A stretch of DNA of 64,000 nt, from contig CM077159.1 in assembly GCA_039583875.1 (NCBI GenBank), positions 100,429,707-100,493,706 on the forward strand, read 5' to 3'. The translations under genes and the position numbers were made by a program. This document shows positions 34,125-46,127 of the stretch, in pieces. Each line of letters begins with the position of its first letter. Position 1 is the first letter of the stretch. The DNA comes from Platanthera guangdongensis. Its lineage: Eukaryota > Streptophyta > Magnoliopsida > Asparagales > Orchidaceae. The notes under the pieces are model-generated. The model was given only the letters and a program-made list of their open reading frames with translations. It had not been told where the DNA came from and made no database searches.

Positions 34125-34638
34125 GTTTACAGATTTGAAAATGACTAAGTAAAAAGGTGTCGACACATAGACAAGTCTATGTCGACACAGAATAGTGGTG
34201 TCGACACTTCAGGAAAAAGGTGTCGACACATCTAGGAATGTGGTGTCGACACTTCAGAATGTTAGTGTCGACACATGTCAAGTAGGTGTCGACACATTTA
34301 ATATGGTGTCGACACTTAAGTTTTACTCAGAATTTTTCTAAGTAAAGTCTCGACAATGTGTCGAGTTATGTTGTGTCGACACATAACCAAGTGTCGACAC
34401 ATAAACTCTGTTGACTAAACTTGTGTCGACACATATGTGTCGAGACATTATAAGTCAGTGTCGACACTTATTGCCAGTGTCGACACATGTTAAGCTAGCT
34501 GTCCCGCCTGTTCATCTTCAAAATCAGAAAGGTATAAATAGGGTTCTGTCTTTGTTTGTCCACACGCTTTCAAAGTTTCGAGACCAAAACTATTGTGTCG
34601 ACACTTCTCTTTTCTAAAGACAAATTCTCCAAACCCTA
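34125..34638 (+). promoter_or_regulatory. Element B internal promoter for ORF3
   Basis: About fifteen GTGTCGACAC or one-base variants (34157-34480) are followed by TATAAATAGG (34533-34542), about 100 bases before the ATG at 34639. AAACCCTA lies directly before the ATG. It is collinear with the spacer of A and of E. Confidence 0.75.
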
Positions 34639-37474
34639 ATGGCTCCTAAGCTTGAGGAGAACGTGAACGAGGGCTATGAGCTGGTGCGCGGCGCGTTCGA
34701 TGACGCAGATCAAGAAATCCAGTCGGTGGTAACCCTAGTCGCCAATTCTGGACTAGAATACTTGGTTTCAGAACCAACAAAGATTTGGAAGAAGGAAGTT
34801 CTTGAATTCCTTAATGGAGCTGCTGTAGATGAATCTGGATACAGAATCAAATCCAGAGTTCATGGATCTAAGGTCAAGATTTCTCCAAAAAGTCTGAGGA
34901 AGGTACTCCAGCTACCCAAAACTCAAGATGAAGAATAAGTAACTGCTTCAAAGACCAGGGAAGCTTTAACCTGGTGTGGTCTTGATCCTAAGATGAAGAT
35001 AGGATCTGTCTTTAACAGGAAAGGCATGAACAGTCAAGGAAAATTCATGTCTGAAATTGTGGGCAAGGTTATTCTCAGTAAGCCAGGAGGGCATGACAGG
35101 GTGTCTGCCTCTATGTTTGAAATTATGACAAGAATAATCTTTACTCTAAGAACAGACTGGTCTCAAGTGGTGTATGAGAAAATCAAGGAGAGTCTGAAGA
35201 AGCCCAACCTGGGCAGAATACTTAGTCTCTACCTAGCTGGTACCATACCAGAGGTAATGAATACAGCTGCAGGAAGTAAGATCAATCACATGAGAAAGAT
35301 GGATCAAAGGATCTTTTCCAGATGGGACAGGGTATTGTCCAAGGAAATGCCAACTCCAGAGAAGCCAGTTACTCAGAAAGATTCTCCTCCAAGGAAGAAA
35401 AGGAAGACAGCTGCTGTGACACAGGAGTCCTCCAGTAGTTCAGGGAGTGAAGAACAAGTTGTTTTCACTCCTGATGCTCAAGAGGAAGTGACTGCAGAGA
35501 AGACCCCTGCTGCTCAAGATGAAGCTGAGATCCAGGGGGAGCTGCCTTAAGCTAGCCCCATCCATAAGGATCACAGCCAGGGGGAGCTTCCAGTAGTAGA
35601 AGAACCATCTACTCTGTGCAGTGAGCAAGCCACCATCATTATCCAAGAGGTACTCACTGACCTAAAAACTTTAGACTATATTATAGAAGATGCTAATTTG
35701 TCTGATGTCCATCAGCAAACTCAGCTAGACAGTCAAGTTCCAGATGTTGTTTTAGAAGACACATCTGCTGTAGTTCAAGATGATACTTCTCAATTGGTTG
35801 AAGAACCAAGAACTTCTCCTGCCCAGTCTCCACCTGAATATACAATGGAAGATTTGTTTCTAAATCTAGATCAAGAAGATTTTGATATGGACAAGGATGC
35901 TCCTGCTGAAGATAAGAGTGCTGCTGCTGAGGGGGAGCAACTGACAGTTCTGGAAGAGCCTATTAGGCTAGAAACTGAGCAAGCACCTGATGTGCAACCT
36001 GAAAAGCCACAAAGCCCTAAGGACAGAGTTGATATTGCCAGCACCTCTGCCTCTGAAGATGAGGAGAGTGCTAGGGCCAAGAAGAAGAAACTCTATGTCT
36101 TCAAGAGGAGAAGCCAGAGTTATAAGAAAGCTCTGCAATCTATAGCCCCACAGCCTATAGTTCAACAAGCTTCAACAGTTGATTATAGTGCTTTGATGAT
36201 TGCCATGCAGATCAAGTTGGATGAGCAAAGGAAGGCAATAGAGGCTTATGTGGATGAAGGGCACAAGTCCCTATAGTTTGATCTTGCACAAGATATAAAA
36301 TCTATAAGGTTTGAAATGAACCTGAACAAGAAGGAGATGACTGACTGCTTCCACAAGGGTGGGAATGCAGTAGTCTATTTGGCAACTCACCAGGAGAAGA
36401 TCAAGGCTCAGGTAGATGATGTAGCATTAAAGCAAGGATATGTGCTGGAGAATCAGTTAAGAATGAATGATAATTTGACTGCCTCCCATAGTGCTATAGT
36501 CACTGAGTTGAAGAATAAGTCTGCTGAACCTTCTACATCTGCTGCTGCAGTTAAGGCTGACTTTGATAAAGTATTTCAAGCTGAGATTACTGCTGTTAAG
36601 TCTGCTATTAAAGATTCCCAGAAAGTCATCTCTGAACAACTTACAAAGCTGAAACCATTTTTTAAAGAGGGAATCAGGTATTTGGACAGTCATATAAGGT
36701 TTCAAAAGGATGATGTCAGAGACCATATGGCCAGAGAAGTCATAAGGGGAGAGAGTATTAGTCAAGCTAGCTCTGACCATGCCAAATGGATATCCAACTC
36801 CATCAGAGCTACACTGGGCTATCCCCCACTCTGTGATGATGATAATGTTGCTGAATCAGGGATTCAAACTGCCTATCTTGGAGGTGAGCAAGTAGAAGTA
36901 GCTCAAGTGATTTATCCACCTCCAGATTTTGACATGGTTCATGCAGATGTAAGCACAATGTATAGCCCAACTGCAGGGAAGTCAAATGTTATTCTGGAAA
37001 AGGTTGTTCAACCTATTTCTGAAGCTCTGCAAGAGGCTCTGAACAAAGAAGAAGAGACAAGGTTGTCAAAGAAGAGGTTTAGGGAACAAGCAGAACAAAA
37101 GCCAGATTTTGAACAGTGGAGCCCTACCTCTAGAAATATAATTTTAACTGCCTGGAAAGCTGCTAAGGACAATGCTCATGAAAGGAACAAGTGGTTCTCT
37201 GAAGCAGAATGGAGGAAACATGAAATAAGACAAGACCATTGTTCAATATAGAAGAAGCTAAAGATGAAAGCTACCTCCTACTGCAGTGGAGCCTAGAAAG
37301 TACTTCCCTAAGCCATATCATTATTTTGAGAGGCAGAAAATTAAAGCAGAAGAGCTGAAGAAGAAGGACTTAAAAGGCAAGAAGCCTGCTGATGCTGCAA
37401 CTGCTGAAGCCACTGTCAAAGCTCAAGTCCAAGCTGGAAAGGGAATAGTTATCAAAGAACCAGATCAGAAATAG
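34639..37474 (+). pseudogene. Element B ORF3 (long single frame with stops)
   Basis: MAPKLEENVNEGYELVRGAF starts at 34639. Pieces at 34639-34938, 34993-35550, 35698-36276 and 36316-37251 are all in one frame, so this copy shows that ORF3 is a single ORF of about 940 codons. It is broken by TAA at 34936, TAA at 35548 and TAG at 36274, with small deletions near 37235-37285 shifting the last 62 codons (37286-37474). N-domain, RKKRK cluster, acidic linker, KRRSQSYKKAL, coiled coils and YFPKPYHYFERQK tail are as in A. Confidence 0.88.
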
Positions 37475-37759
37475 ATTAGGAATTAAACTTGAAGATTGTT
37501 GTAATCTTTTGAATGAAATACATTTTTGTAAACCATTGAAGATGTATTAGAAAAATATTAGAACAATAAATGATAAATCTATTTCATGATTGTTCTGAGA
37601 ATGTGTCTATTTCTTGTTTGTTCTGCAATGTTGAATGTGTATACATGTGTGAAATATTACATGTTTATGTTTACCCTGCTGTTTATAATCTGCTTTACAT
37701 CATTTTGTAATTTTAATTATGAATGGTGTATATCATTGACTAAGGGTTATGACTTCTCC
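37475..37759 (+). other. Element B 3' untranslated stretch
   Basis: AT-rich non-coding sequence ending in TGTATATCATTGA (37727-37739), the inverse of TCAATGATATACA in the LTR (37824-37836), then the block before the PPT. Nothing else seen. Confidence 0.7.
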
Positions 37760-37773
37760 AAATAGGGGGAGAT
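37760..37773 (+). other. Polypurine tract, element B
   Basis: AAATAGGGGGAGAT directly before the LTR start TGTTGGG. Confidence 0.92.
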
Positions 37774-39773
37774 TGTTGGGTACATTGGTCAAATGTACCT
37801 GATTTGAAGAAGCCTCACCCAACTCAATGATATACATCATAATGTATTTGATGTATGTTTGAGTTACTTGTGCAGGTTAAGAAAGTACTGGACTGAAGCA
37901 AAAAGTTTCTAAGTCCATGTGTCGACACTTGGAGCTGTGTCGACACTCAGTAAAGGAAAGTGCAGACAGAAAGTGTCGCCACAAGGAGCTGTGTCGACAC
38001 CCAGTGAAGCTGTGTCTACACCAGAAAGTGTCGACACTTGGAGCTGTGTCGACACTCAGCAAAAGTCTGCAGAGTCAAAGTACAAGTGTCGACACTCAAC
38101 ACAATGTGTCGACACTATGCAGAAGAGTCAGCACTTGAAGAAAGTGTCGACACTCAACACAATGTGTCGACACTCAATAGAAGAGTCAGCATTTGAAGTA
38201 TGTGTCGACACCCAGAACAATGTGTCGACACACAGCTAAAGACTCAACACTTGAAGAAAGTGTCGACACAAGGAGCTGTGTCGACACTTAGCAAAGAACA
38301 GAAAGAACAACAAATTATTCTAAGTACAAGTGTCGACACTATGGGAATGTGTCGACACTCAGCTGAAGTCTCAACGACAAGAAGGTGTGTCGACACAAGG
38401 AGCTGTGTCGACACTCAGCAAGATTCAACATAGAAGACTATGTGTCGACACCAAGAAGCAGTGTCGACACTTGACAGATTCAACACAAGAAGATGTGTCG
38501 ACACAAAGGAGATGTGTCGACACATAGAAGAATTCAGCAAAAGCTAGAAGAACAAGTACTTGTGTCGACACTCAATTTCAGTGTCGACACATGCAGAAGA
38601 ATCTGTGTCGAGACATACAAGGAGTTGTGTCGACACCTTGTAGACTTGTGTCGACACTTACACAACATGTGTCGACACTTGCACTATAAGTGTCGACACT
38701 TAAAGACAGAAAGTCTCGACACTTACAAACTGTTAGAGATTTTCAAGAAGTGACTGGTTGACATGACAGCTGCCGATCCAGCCGGTCTACAGCAACTGTC
38801 AGAGATGTCAGAAGTCAGTTATGAACCGGACCAGCCGGTTACCATGAAGAAGGCCTATAAATAGGCACCCATAGTTTACAGAAACTGTTGTTGAAAGAGT
38901 TGATCAAGTGATTAACAAGTGGTACAGATTATTCAAGTAATCAGAAAAGTGGTATACTGAGTATCAACACAAGAAGATCTTGCAGTCCAAGTGCAGGTCT
39001 AAGAAGTTGGAGAGAGAGGGCTCCATCCAAGAAATCAGCCTCTGGAACTAGGCTGAGAAGAAGGATTCAGATTCAATTCTGATTCTTAAGTGGCAGAGGT
39101 CAAGGAACAACTGCAAGGATTCAGCCTTATTCAGTTCTACTCAAGAAGCTTTGAAGAAAGCTAAGTCAGGGTGAATCCAGCTGAGTTCTTCCAGAACTCA
39201 TCAAGAATCTCTCAACTCCCCTCCTTTAATTCTGAGTTGTAGAGTTATTACTTGTATTACATTTTTTAACTTGTAGGATCCATTGGATCTGAGTGATTGT
39301 AAGCCTATATTTATAAAGGCTGAGGGTAGGGCTTGTTTGCCTGAGTGTAGGAGATAGAGATCTCTGAGTGTAGGCCTTGTTGGCTGAGTGTAGGCCTTGG
39401 TTGGCTGAGTGTAGGCCTTGGTTGGCTGAGTGTAGGCCTTGATTGGCTGAGTGTAGGCTTTGGGATAAAGCTGAGTTGTAAGGCTTTGGGCTGAGGTGTA
39501 GGAACCAATTTGGGTTCTGAGACAGTGCAGGAGTTTGGCCGAATCTAGTACACTGCTAGATAGGCGAAGGGGGAAAGTGGATGTACCCATAACTTGGGGA
39601 ACCACTATAAATCACTGTGTGCTGTACTGTGCTGAAATTGTTGCTGTGTTTGCTGTGATATATTAGTTAGATTGCAGTGATATAACTGTTTGCTGCCAAT
39701 AAAGTAAGAAAAGGATTAGGTCACCTATTCAGCCCCCCCCCCCCCTCTAGGTGTTTAGGTACCATATCTTTCA
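37774..39773 (+). repeat. Element B 3' LTR (2000 bp)
   Basis: Near-identical partner of 26788-28791, with array at 37918-38725, TATA at 38854-38865 and CCGG palindrome at 38824-38840. One decamer has become GTGTCGCCAC near 37975. The C run at the end is longer than in the 5' copy. Confidence 0.96.
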
Positions 39774-39778
39774 AAAAC
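39774..39778. repeat. Target site duplication of element B (right)
   Basis: AAAAC, identical to 26783-26787. Confidence 0.95.
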
Positions 39779-41002
39779 CCTATAGGCCTTGCTTACTTGG
39801 GAGTATCCTAGAAAAACTCTCTCTTCAGCCTTAGCCTCAAACTTTCTAATGTATTTTTTGTTGTTGTTATGAATGTAACATAAGCATCCAAATACTTTGA
39901 AATAATTTATTTTAGTTTTCTTCCCTTTGAGCAATTCATAGGGAGTCCTGTTCTTTAGTTTGTGAATTAAGCTCCTGTTCATGACATAATTTGTTGTGCT
40001 TACAGCCTCTGCCCAAAAGGTTAGGGGCATGTAAGCATCTACAAGCAATATACCTGCAGCTTCAATGAGTGTCCTATTTTTCCTTTCAGCTACCCCATTT
40101 TGTTGGGGAGTTCTAGGAACTGAGAAGCAATGTCTAATACCTTCCTTCTCACAGAACTCATGCATAAGAAGAGACTCAAACTCTATGCCATGATCACTTC
40201 TAATCAATGCAACATGAGTAGAGAACTCAATATGTATAGTCCTGAGAAAATCTGTAAGAACCTTGAATGTATCTGACTTTGATCTCAAAAAGAATACCCA
40301 ATTGAACCTGGAGAAGTCATCCACTATAACCAAAGTGTAGGATTTCCCTCCTAGGCTTTGTACAACAATGGGTCCAAAGAGATCCAAATGTAGCAAGTAC
40401 AAAATCCTAGGTGAATCACTCTTATTAACAGATTTAAAACTAGTTTTAGTTTGCTTGCCTAATTGACAAGCCCTGTAGAGACCTTCCTTCTTATAGGGAC
40501 CAGAAGGTAGACCTCTAACAAGGTTGTGCTTAGATATCCTAGCAATGTTTTTCAGATTCACATGACCTAATCTTTTGTGTCATAAGTCTTTCTGATTACT
40601 AGTTAAGTTAAGTAAGCAAATATCAGATTTGGCAGAAAGAAAATTTACTAAGTATATGTTGCCTTGTCTACTTCCAGTTAAAATGTTTTGGTTGTTTTTA
40701 TCAATAATAGAACAAGTGGATGAGTTAAAGTATACCTGATAACCATCATCACATAACTGACTTATGGAGATGAGGTTATGCTTGAGACTACTTACATATA
40801 TCACCTTTTTGAATGTGACAGCTGCTATTCTTACTTCTCCAAATCCTTCTGACTGACCACATTTGGAGTCACCAAAGATAACCTTTGGCCCCAACTTGGA
40901 CTTGTAGTTGGTTAAAATGTCCTTGCTGCCAGTCATGTGTTTGGAGCAGCCACTGTCCAGGTACCAAGTTTGATTTACCCCTAGACAAATCTTCACCTGC
41001 AA
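39779..41002 (-). pseudogene. pol: Element C pol, upstream part (protease and integrase)
   Basis: Minus strand. Protease LDSGCSKHMTGS is near 40955. The GAG-pre-integrase domain follows, then a stop near 40579. The integrase runs from HVNLKNIARISKHN through [20 protein letters not shown] and TPQQNGVAERKNRT to SQVSKAYRVF, where element B cuts it (39779). The second finger cysteine pair reads YRAC instead of CRAC, so one zinc ligand is lost. Confidence 0.92.
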
Positions 41003-43109
41003 TAGAAAATAGTTAATGGTTTTTGACCCAGGTTTCCTTGGGTCCTTTGTATTGCTGATAAGAGAAGCTGGAAATAACAGATAATTCAGGTTGGGATTTA
41101 TATCCTAGAGGGTGATATCTCCTAGGTAGTATGATTCAGTCAGTGGGATTAAATGGTTTCTTAGAAGTATTTAAGTTGCTGTTAGAATTATAGTTTTGAT
41201 TAAGTCTTCCTGGGTTCGACGAATTGCTGTAAGTTCGTCGACCAAAGTTCGACGAATTGGGTTGAGATCGTCGATCTCTGCCCAGAGAATGAACATGTTC
41301 ATTCTCTGTGCCCCACGTTCGTCGACTTCTGCTCGACGAACCATACATAGTTCGTCGATCGCAGTTAGACGAATAAATATAACTATAGTTTGTGTTCAGA
41401 GTTCGTCGATCTGGGTTCGACGAAATGGCCCCATTTCGTCGATCTGATTTCGACGAAAATTGCTGAACCTTGTTTTTATTAGGTGTTTTCTGGTTTTTAG
41501 TTTTCTGTCCTATTGTCTTAGAGATCTTTTCTACTGTTTGTTTGTCATTTACTTTTTTCTTTGCCTTTCAGATACAAATTTTATTGAAGTTGATAAAATG
41601 TTCTTCCTGAGAATGGAGGCAAACGTGATGGAGCACCCAAGCCTTGCTTGCCATTAAGTCTGGCATTAACAATACTTGTGATATCCATCAGCTTGAGCCT
41701 TCTCCCATTGAGAGTTCCTCAAGTTGTTTGGCCTCACAAAGCTCAGTTTTTAGTGAGATTATCGTTTCATTTGATAAGGTTAGTTCATCTTTTAACCTAA
41801 TGTTTTCAGATTGAACATCCTCTAAGTTTCTTAATTTTTCTCTAAGAATTTTAATTTCTTTTTCAAAGTTAATCAAATCTATGCACATTAATTTGAAATC
41901 AGATTTGAATGTTTCAGAGCTGTAGTCAAAGAGGACATTACCTGATCTGCCTCTGATTCAAACACTCCTTCATCTTCAGATTCTTCTTCTTCTGAGTGAC
42001 TTCTGGAGGCATCAATTGCCATGAGGCAAACCTCCTTTGCTCTTTCTTCTTCATCGTCTTCACTGGAGCTTGAAGATGTTGACTCATCTTCTGTCTCACT
42101 CCAGGTCTCAGCCACAAGCCCTTTTCCTTCTTCTTGTGCTTGCTGGAAGAGGGTTTGCTGGTATGCTGTCTTCTGGTTTCCTTCTATCTTCTCTTCTCTT
42201 TCTTCTGGTTTTCTGGACATTCAGAGAGGAAATGCTCAGTCTTTCTGTATCCATAGCACACAACTTCTTTGGTTGGTGTCTTGTCAGATTTTGGCTTGTT
42301 ATCTTTTCTTGCTGACTTTCTCCTGAAATCCTTTCTGGCCATCTTGAAGAATCTCTTAGCAAAGAGACTCATAAGCTCTTCATTTGATGTTGTAGTCTCT
42401 GTCTCTTCAGTGGCTTTGAAAGCAATACTTTGTTCTCTTCTGGCTGCTGGAGGTGTTCTTTGTTCAGCTGCCTCCCTGGTCTTTATCAGCTGCTCATATG
42501 ACTTCAGTTTAGCTAATAGAGATTCAGTTGAAATCTCATTTAGGCATCTGGCCTCCTTGATGTGCCAGATTATTGTATCCCATGAGCTTGGGAAGCACAT
42601 CAGGATCTTGTCATTCACTTCAGTAAGAGTGATGTTCTTATCCAAGGTTTTTAGCTCATTGATAATTGAGCTTAACCTATTGTACATATCAGAAACTGTC
42701 TCAGCTTCCTCCTTAAAGTTATCATATAGGGATATGAGATTTGATCTCCTATCCTTTCTCTCATCTGCTGATCCATCCACCATTTGGTTTAGAGAATCCC
42801 AAATGGCTTTTGCTGAGGTGCACTCAACAACCTTCTGGAAAATATCATCTAACATATTTTGTGCCAGGATATCATAGCTTTAGCTGTAATTTTTGCTTTC
42901 TTCTGGGCTTCAGTCCACTCAGGTGTGGGACTGCATTGTTGCTGGAAGATGTTGTAGATGTAGATGCATGTGGGGACCTGTTAAATTGAATTGTAGATGT
43001 CTTCATCATAGAATTCATGTATAACCTAATTCTTGTCTTCTAGATGGCAAACCTATTAAGGTTGCAAACTGGAGGTCTAGTGCTTGCATAATCCTTATTC
43101 TGTGTCATG
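41003..43109 (-). pseudogene. gag: Element C gag, frameshifted, with repeat-derived segment
   Basis: The start is near 43109 (MTQNKDYASTRPPV). The main piece (42855-42184) has a copia gag core (ECTSAKAIWDSLNQMVDG, DKILMCFPSSWDTI) and a decayed zinc knuckle CYGYRKTEHFLSEC in which the second Cys is Tyr. An acidic Ser-rich stretch follows (42220-41888), then a coiled coil (41888-41688). The C-terminal part (41460-41136) is written in TTCGTCGA/TCGACGAA repeats and reads as Asn/Ser/Arg-rich protein in one frame. It ends with GPKETWVKNH and TAA near 41020, just before pol. Confidence 0.8.
41200..41460. repeat. TTCGTCGA/TCGACGAA array within element C gag
   Basis: About a dozen TTCGTCGA, TCGACGAA and TCGTCGATC words in 260 bases lie in a gag-coding position. 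They are the same words as in the C LTR and the C pol-ORF3 spacer. It is paralleled in relic D at about 45285-45445. Confidence 0.85.
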
Positions 43110-43199
43110 GCTGTGGTTATAATTTAAATGAGAATAAAGTGATGTGTAGATCTAACAAAGGATCTTTTGGTTTAAGATTTAACTTGTTCAACCAAGGAA

Positions 43200-43214
43200 C
43201 CTCCTCTGATACCA
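43200..43214 (-). other. Primer binding site, element C
   Basis: TGGTATCAGAGGAGG on the minus strand, two bases from the LTR end; initiator-Met tRNA type. Confidence 0.9.
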
Positions 43215-43216
43215 AT

Positions 43217-45081
43217 TGAAAGTGAGAGTTAGATCTGAAATACTCTAGAGGGGGGGGGGGGCGTGAATAGAGTATGCTTAAAAATTTTTAAGAGCTATTA
43301 CAGCTTTTGTTGTAAATTAAAAATGCAGAATTAATAAACTACCAAGCAATAAACCTAAAGCACAAACACAACAAGAACATAAGAAAATGAGGCAACCAGA
43401 CGACACAAGAATTTTATAGTGGTTCCCCAACCTGGGTACATCCACTCTTCTACCACCCTTTGTAGGAATCCACTCAGGTTTTTGATCAGGTGTCGGACAC
43501 CAATTAGCTTTTGATCAGGTGCTCAAAAACCAACACAAGTCTTTTGATCAGGAGACTTGCAACCAAGGAATCACTTTTGAACGGAGATGACAACCCTTTA
43601 CAGAGGTGGTGAGAGATGATTTTGTCTTCTCTTTCTCAATATACAACTGAGAAGACTGTGGATTGATTATAGCTTATGGCTCCCCCTGAGATGTAGATTG
43701 AATCAGGAAAAAGCAGGAGCTAAGCTTCAGGGTGATAGGACATGAAGATGAATCCTTGACCAGCAAAAATCTTCAGGAACTTCTTTGACAGATTGAACTA
43801 TGGTTTTCCTTTTGAAGTGTCCTGGAGTACTTGAAGAGAGAAGACTCTTGATATAGGTATTGTTGTTCTTATTCTTCAAGTGCTGATGAGCTTCTGGTCA
43901 AGATCTTCTATGTATCAGAAAAATGCCTCTTGTTGACAGAGCAGATTATTCAAGATTGAATATTTTTTCTGTGTCCCTGTATGCTTCTCAGTAAGTTTTT
44001 CTCTGTGTGAAGCTTTCTCAATGATGCTTGATACTGTCTGTAAGTCTATATCTCTGTATGTATGTTATTGTCTTCTTCTCTATCTTTCAAAAATTTGAAT
44101 GCATCTCCATTTAATGCTGACAGCCTTGAGAATAATCGGCATTAATTTATTTCCCCAACTGTCCCATGGAAAAACGACAAACAATAATCCTGTAGTAGAC
44201 CATAATTAATGCTCCTTCTAACGGATACATTCAGAGATTGTTAGAGCATTAACTACTCAGGAATTATCGCATTAGAGTGGGGACAGAAGGCCAGAAATAA
44301 CTAAGTCTGGAATCGTCGAACGTTGGCAGAATGAATCGTCGAACTGAGTCCACAGTTCGTCGAGCTGAGATGTTGTATTCGTCGACCAGACGGCTTCTGT
44401 TCGTCTAGCTGAGTTCCATGATCGTCGAGCTTGAAACTGAACTGCTGTCTCTTTTGATCTTTGCCTATTCGTCGAGCTGGTAAATATGTTCGTCGACTGG
44501 AGTTCAGCAACTATTCTAGAGTTGTCAAATATTCTGTGTGTTGACTGATATCCTGTATGTCGGTACAAGTCTTATGTGTGGTGTCGACATAGCCTTTAAA
44601 TAATGTCGACTGATGATCTTGGTGTCGACACAAGTTCTTTTAGTGTCGACTCAGTTGGTGTCGACATAAGTCTTCTAGTTCCAGAATTCATCGGGCAGAG
44701 AACTGAGTTCGTTAACCTGAGGCTAGAGAACAGTCTGGACTTAGAATGCTGAAGGTGGAGTCCAAGGATCGTCGACCTGTGACTGAAGTTCGTCGAGCTC
44801 AGCTCAGAGAAAATATCTCTAAGATCGTGAGCTGAGAATGACTATCGTCGACCTGAGTTCGACGAACGTCGAACTCAATTTAGTTAGTCACTTGGAAATC
44901 TCTGAATCTTTAGAAAACTCTATGTCTTGAGTCTCTGGTAGTCTGATGATGGCTTGTCCATGTGATGTTGTTACTGAGGACTTGTCCTAGACTCTAGGAC
45001 ACAACTTTGACCCTGTCTATACATGTTGGGTCACATCATCCTAAGTTAGTGAACCTAGCCCAAATCAAACTAGGATCAACA
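43217..45081 (-). repeat. Element C 5' LTR (1865 bp)
   Basis: Partner of 19354-21243. C-tract hairpin TACTCTA/TAGAGTA at 43241-43274, mixed palindrome array at about 44310-44875. More differences from its partner are visible than for A or B, so C is the older insertion, consistent with B lying inside it. Confidence 0.94.
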
Positions 45082-45086
45082 AATAG
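45082..45086. repeat. Target site duplication of element C (right)
   Basis: AATAG, identical to 19349-19353. Confidence 0.93.
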
Positions 45087-45785
45087 GTTAGGTGTTCTTG
45101 ACCCAGATTACCTTGGGTCCTAATTTTTTATCATAATCAGTAGAAATATAAGAGTATTCAGGTTGATTTTTATATCATGTGCATGATATCTCCTGTGAGG
45201 AATGATCCACTTAGTAAGAGGATTTATAAACTTTTGAGTTTGATTATTCTTTTGAAAAGAAGTAAATTTCTGTTTGAAAATATAAGTTCGACGAATTAAA
45301 CTGATTTTGTCGAGCTCCGTTCGATGAATAATAGTGATTTCATCGAGCACCATTCACTGATAGTTATACTCATTTCCTATGTTCAGTGTTCGTCTATCTC
45401 TATTCGACGAATAATAGTGATTTCGTCGATCTCGGTTCGACGAATTCTGTTGAACATTGTTTTTTCTGAAATTTTTTATTTTGTTTTAGATAGATTTTGA
45501 TTCTTCTCTAGTACATTAAAAGCTTCAGTGTCTTTATCTGCAATTTTTAATATTTCTTTTCCTTTAGCAGATATAAATGTTACAGCAGTAGTTAAAATAT
45601 CTTTCCTAAGAATTTGAGGTTGATTGATGAAGCACCCAAGCCTACTTTGTCATTTAATCTGGCAATGACTGTACTTGTAATATTCAGCATTTGATACTTC
45701 TCCCATAAGAGTTTTTTCAAACTTTTTAGCCTCAGATAATTTGTTTTTCAGAGAAACTATTTGTTTATTTGAAACCAATCTGCCT
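45087..45785 (-). pseudogene. Element D gag relic
   Basis: Minus-strand continuation of D upstream of its pol: the gag end (LGPKVIWVKNT, near 45100), a stretch with TTCGACGAA/TTCGTCGA words (45285-45445), then coiled-coil-like gag remnants. It is collinear with element C gag at 41020-41760 but heavily decayed. It breaks off near 45785, where LTR sequence follows directly. Confidence 0.6.
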
Positions 45786-46127
45786 TCTATATATAGAAAT
45801 TATCTGATCGTCAAACTACAATAAGTATTTTATCGAATTGAGCTTGGCTTTCATCGAACTGAGCTTTACGGTCTGAACTTCTACTTTCGTCAAGCTGAGC
45901 TCTGATTGTTCGTCGAACTGAGCTTAGAGTTCGTCGAACTAATCTCAGAGTTAGATCTAAGTTAGTCGAACCGAGTTCTGAGTTCGTCGAACTGAGCATC
46001 TCTGGAATACCTTCTGAAATAACTCTGGAAATAAAATATGACCCTAGTCTTTATAAGTTGGGTCAAAATAAAAATCCTAATCAAAGAATAGTAATTCTAG
46101 CCTAAATCAGTAATAAGGAGTTCTAAC
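45786..46127 (-). repeat. Element D LTR remnant (U3 end)
   Basis: TCGAACTGAGCT and GTTCGTCGAAC words at about 45830-45995 are followed by a tail (GACCCTAGTCTTTATAAGTT...TTCTAACA) that matches the right end of the C LTR in order. The rest of the LTR and the gag start are missing, so an internal deletion joined gag to U3. Confidence 0.55.

Larger units (their letters stand above)
26788..39773 (+). mobile_element. Element B: full-length Sirevirus-like Ty1/copia retrotransposon (13.0 kb)
   Basis: Same family as A, in the opposite orientation, nested in the pol of element C. Order: 5' LTR 26788-28791, primer site, gag, pol, promoter-like spacer, ORF3, polypurine tract 37760-37773, 3' LTR 37774-39773. 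The LTRs look nearly identical, so insertion is recent, yet gag and ORF3 carry several stops and the RT catalytic box is mutated. Confidence 0.96.
19354..45081 (-). mobile_element. Element C: Sirevirus-like Ty1/copia element, split by nested element B
   Basis: LTRs lie at 19354-21243 and 43217-45081, with a polypurine tract, primer site and TSD AATAG. Removing element B and one TSD copy leaves about 12.7 kb. Order on the minus strand is 5' LTR, gag, pol (39779-41002 and 24845-26782), spacer, ORF3, PPT, 3' LTR. All ORFs carry stops or frameshifts. It belongs to a different family from A and B: it has its own LTR sequence, its own ORF3 and mainly TTCGTCGA-type repeats. Confidence 0.93.
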
